64,000 nt of DNA from Irpex lacteus (lineage: Eukaryota > Basidiomycota > Agaricomycetes > Polyporales > Irpicaceae): assembly GCA_001986395.2 (NCBI GenBank), contig MQVO02000004.1, positions 310,001-374,000 of the forward strand, written 5' to 3'. Made by a program: the position numbers and the translations under genes. Positions 61,827-64,000 of the stretch are shown piece after piece; the stretch's first letter is position 1; each line of letters starts with the position of its first letter. Below the pieces are notes generated by a model that did not search any database, was not told the origin of the DNA, and was given only the letters and a program-made list of their open reading frames with translations.

Positions 61827-62660
61827 GGAGGACGAGCAGTTTAAGACAGTCTCATGAGTATTTTTATGGTCGGATAATCTGATATATATCTGAAGTTTGG
61901 TGGTCAACGTGATGCTGTTGTTCTTGAACACATTCTCTGCGGATAATTCGACACAAAGGGTATGGTACGTCATACACTCACTCGTCCAATAGAGATCGCA
62001 TCACTGACTAGTTCAATCCGACCAACAGTCTAGATCTTCTTCTAGTCGGTGCGGTGGCCAAAACACACGCAGGTTCGGCCACAGAATCGTAGACTGCGGT
62101 CTCGTCGCGCCACACCCCCGGTTCTTGTTTACCCTCGAGGTTGGCAACCAGACTAAGGGTTTGCTAAGGGCTGCGTTGACAAAAGTAGAACAGCGCGCTG
62201 AGCTACCCTTACACAATTACCGACGCTAGTGTGTCACTGCCTAACCAGGTATAAGCGCATGGCGGGTGCAGGCGGGCGCGTTGTCCGAGACTCACGGCGC
62301 TTGTCCTACCCAACGAAGGTATTCTTGTTTTGTTCGCGTCGCGTTGTCATATTCGACGCACTTGCGCAGGGCATGCCACTCATCAGAGTTTGCAATTGTC
62401 TTGTCTAGGAGTGGTAACACAAACCCAAGTACGAGGATCTCGGACCGCTTAGTGGCTGGAATCATCGTCGTGCGCACTCCCGATTGCTCGTGTTCTGCGT
62501 AACGAACCACGATCCTAACAGAACCAGGCACGCAAAATGATTGACTTCCGAGAGCGCTATATAATCCTCCATGTTCAGGTAATGTTCGAATAGGTCTTCC
62601 CTTCTCTCACTTTAATTCTCGCAGTCGCTGGACGGTTGTCAAAACTCGACTAACTTCAAC
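61827..62660. other. Intergenic stretch, nothing recognised
   Basis: This is the 3' flank of FAS1 copy 3 and the promoter of the next gene. No gene or repeat is recognised. Confidence 0.5.
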
Positions 62661-64000
62661 ATGTTCATCCCTGCTCAAGCAGTTTTAAGTGCCGTTGAAG
62701 TACTTCTATCTGAACATGCTCGTGTATTGGCACGCGAGGTGCCACTGGAAGGTTCAGGTCCAACGTGCGTCGCGTTTACCTTCCTTTCCGAGTCCTTACT
62801 AATCAACGAGTGTTGCCAGTGTCGAACCGGTAGCAACTCCTGCTGTACTACCTTTCTACCCCGCGTGAGCAGTCTTATACTATATCCTTTGACGTTAGCT
62901 AATATCTGACTTTCGCAGTACTGGCCTCACCACCAACGCCGGGATTTCATTCCCAAGGTAAGACGTGTTGTATTTGGCAGAATTTTGATAGATTGCGACT
63001 GACGCGTTATACCCATGATAGTATCGGTGCTCCCAATGTTATTCCTACGGCTACATCCATTCCCTCCTCTGACCCGTACGTAGCCAATGCAAAACAGAGT
63101 ACACATAATCTCACCATTCTTCAGGCCACTGTCCCAGGCCATTCTGCCGTCATCCACCTCCATGGACATTGCACTCGAACAGTAAGTGGTTCAACGAATG
63201 CGAATTGGCTGTATGTTCATCATCGACGTTTCCAGGAACCTTGCCAGCACATCGTTATTTACGCCTGCTATGTAAGCATTTCGAGCAATCCGGTATAGTA
63301 GAATATGCGACAGTGACTGACAGTGTTTCATGCAGTATTACAGCGACTGTGTTCGCATTTCCCCCTCCGTATGTCCCCGCACCTGGCAGCTTAGCGCTAG
63401 CACTAACTCTGTGCCCCATCTCTCAGCGAGCCATCCGCATCTCACTCTCTATCAGCGGGAGCCGCCGCAGGCATCACAGTCTTCGTCTGCGTCCTACTGG
63501 CTTCTCTCCTCATTACGACCTTCGTCTTCTGTACACTCCGGAGGTCTCGCCACACCATACCCAACCTGAAGTTGTTCTCGCATCGTAGCCGTAGAGACGA
63601 CTTGGACGAGAAGATATTTGGCAGGCACTCCTCGTTGGGAGTCTCACAATCGAGCCTCCCTCCCGAAGCACTGAGGACTTCGCCGTATACGGTCCGGAAG
63701 CCTCCTCCAAGATATACCCTTGTGGGTACGTACAGTGTTCATGGGCCTCAGTGTAGAAACATGTCCCATTGGCTCACCCTCCTCTTGAATATGGCTTCTA
63801 GGTAAAGCAGCCACCTCCTCTCCAACATCTGCCTCAGACGAAAAGTCGCCTATCGCATACCCCGACGTCGTTTATATTCAAGGCACTCGTGTATCCGAGT
63901 CGAGCCTTCCCAACCCTCGCTCCCCTGTTCAAGTTCCTCATCAACTTTCGGACCCCGACGTCATCTCTATCTCAAAGCCAGACGAAAACCTCGGCGGCGT
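62661..64000 (+). CDS. Single-pass membrane protein with PPxY tail, right end cut off
   Basis: The gene runs off the right edge. Eight or nine very short exons give an N-terminal Pro/Ser/Thr-rich stalk (VEPVATPAVLPFYP; IGAPNVIPTATSIPSSDP) with no FAS1 fold, then one membrane helix (AAAGITVFVCVLLASLLITT) and a basic anchor (LRRSRHTIP). The tail has LPPEALRTSPYT followed directly by KPPPRYTL, which contains PPRY. Both motifs recall FAS1 copies 2 and 3. A GTATGT...CTCTCAG intron at about 63373-63430 is needed to reach the helix in frame. The ATG at 62661 is the least certain point, since the start MFIPAQAVLSAVEVLL is only weakly signal-like. The layout resembles a fungal stress-sensor or mucin-like surface protein. 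Confidence 0.65.

Overview
The window is nuclear DNA of a filamentous basidiomycete, most likely an agaricomycete. Genes are dense and cut by many introns of about 45-75 nt (GTRNGT donors, pyrimidine-poor YAG acceptors). Housekeeping proteins are of fungal type, and several protein types (single-pass FAS1 proteins, an agaricomycete-style JmjC protein, large orphan proteins) are ones I associate with this class. Species cannot be named. Exon structures were worked out by hand from splice signals and phase; the main ones close in frame.

Region 1 (1-2.85 kb): a small acidic/basic nuclear-type protein, then AT-rich DNA with tRNA-like sequence and one copy of a dispersed repeat. Region 2 (2.85-20.3 kb): an accessory-looking block of five genes: a 341-aa orphan; a huge ~1,600-aa orphan read leftwards; a 3.3-kb gene-free core holding a perfect 46-bp palindrome and two minisatellite blocks of opposite base skew; then a 1,003-aa orphan, a 228-aa orphan and an 838-aa JmjC dioxygenase read rightwards. 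Diverged copies of one ~340-bp repeat lie in the same orientation on either side of the block, and two arrays of one 12-bp repeat family lie inside it. This is the best candidate here for an undescribed mobile or selfish unit. Region 3 (20.3-24.4 kb): no intact gene, with traces of decayed membrane-protein genes.

Region 4 (24.4-30.1 kb): a coiled-coil protein, XAP5/FAM50, mitochondrial ribosomal protein uS13m and the TRAPP subunit BET3. Region 5 (30.1-33.8 kb) has no gene I can support. Region 6 (33.8-50 kb): a 1,182-aa regulatory-looking protein with an Ig-like (He_PIG-type) domain, a USP48-type deubiquitinase, GAA1 of GPI transamidase, TAF7 of TFIID and a class I alpha-mannosidase (GH47).

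Region 7 (50.9-64 kb): four single-pass membrane proteins, three of them with FAS1 domains and all with a PPxY motif in the cytosolic tail, interleaved with a SAM37/metaxin-like import protein and the deubiquitinase OTU1. The fourth membrane protein runs off the right edge. The shared tail motifs suggest a locally duplicated family of surface proteins that could be handled by an Rsp5/NEDD4-type ubiquitin ligase.
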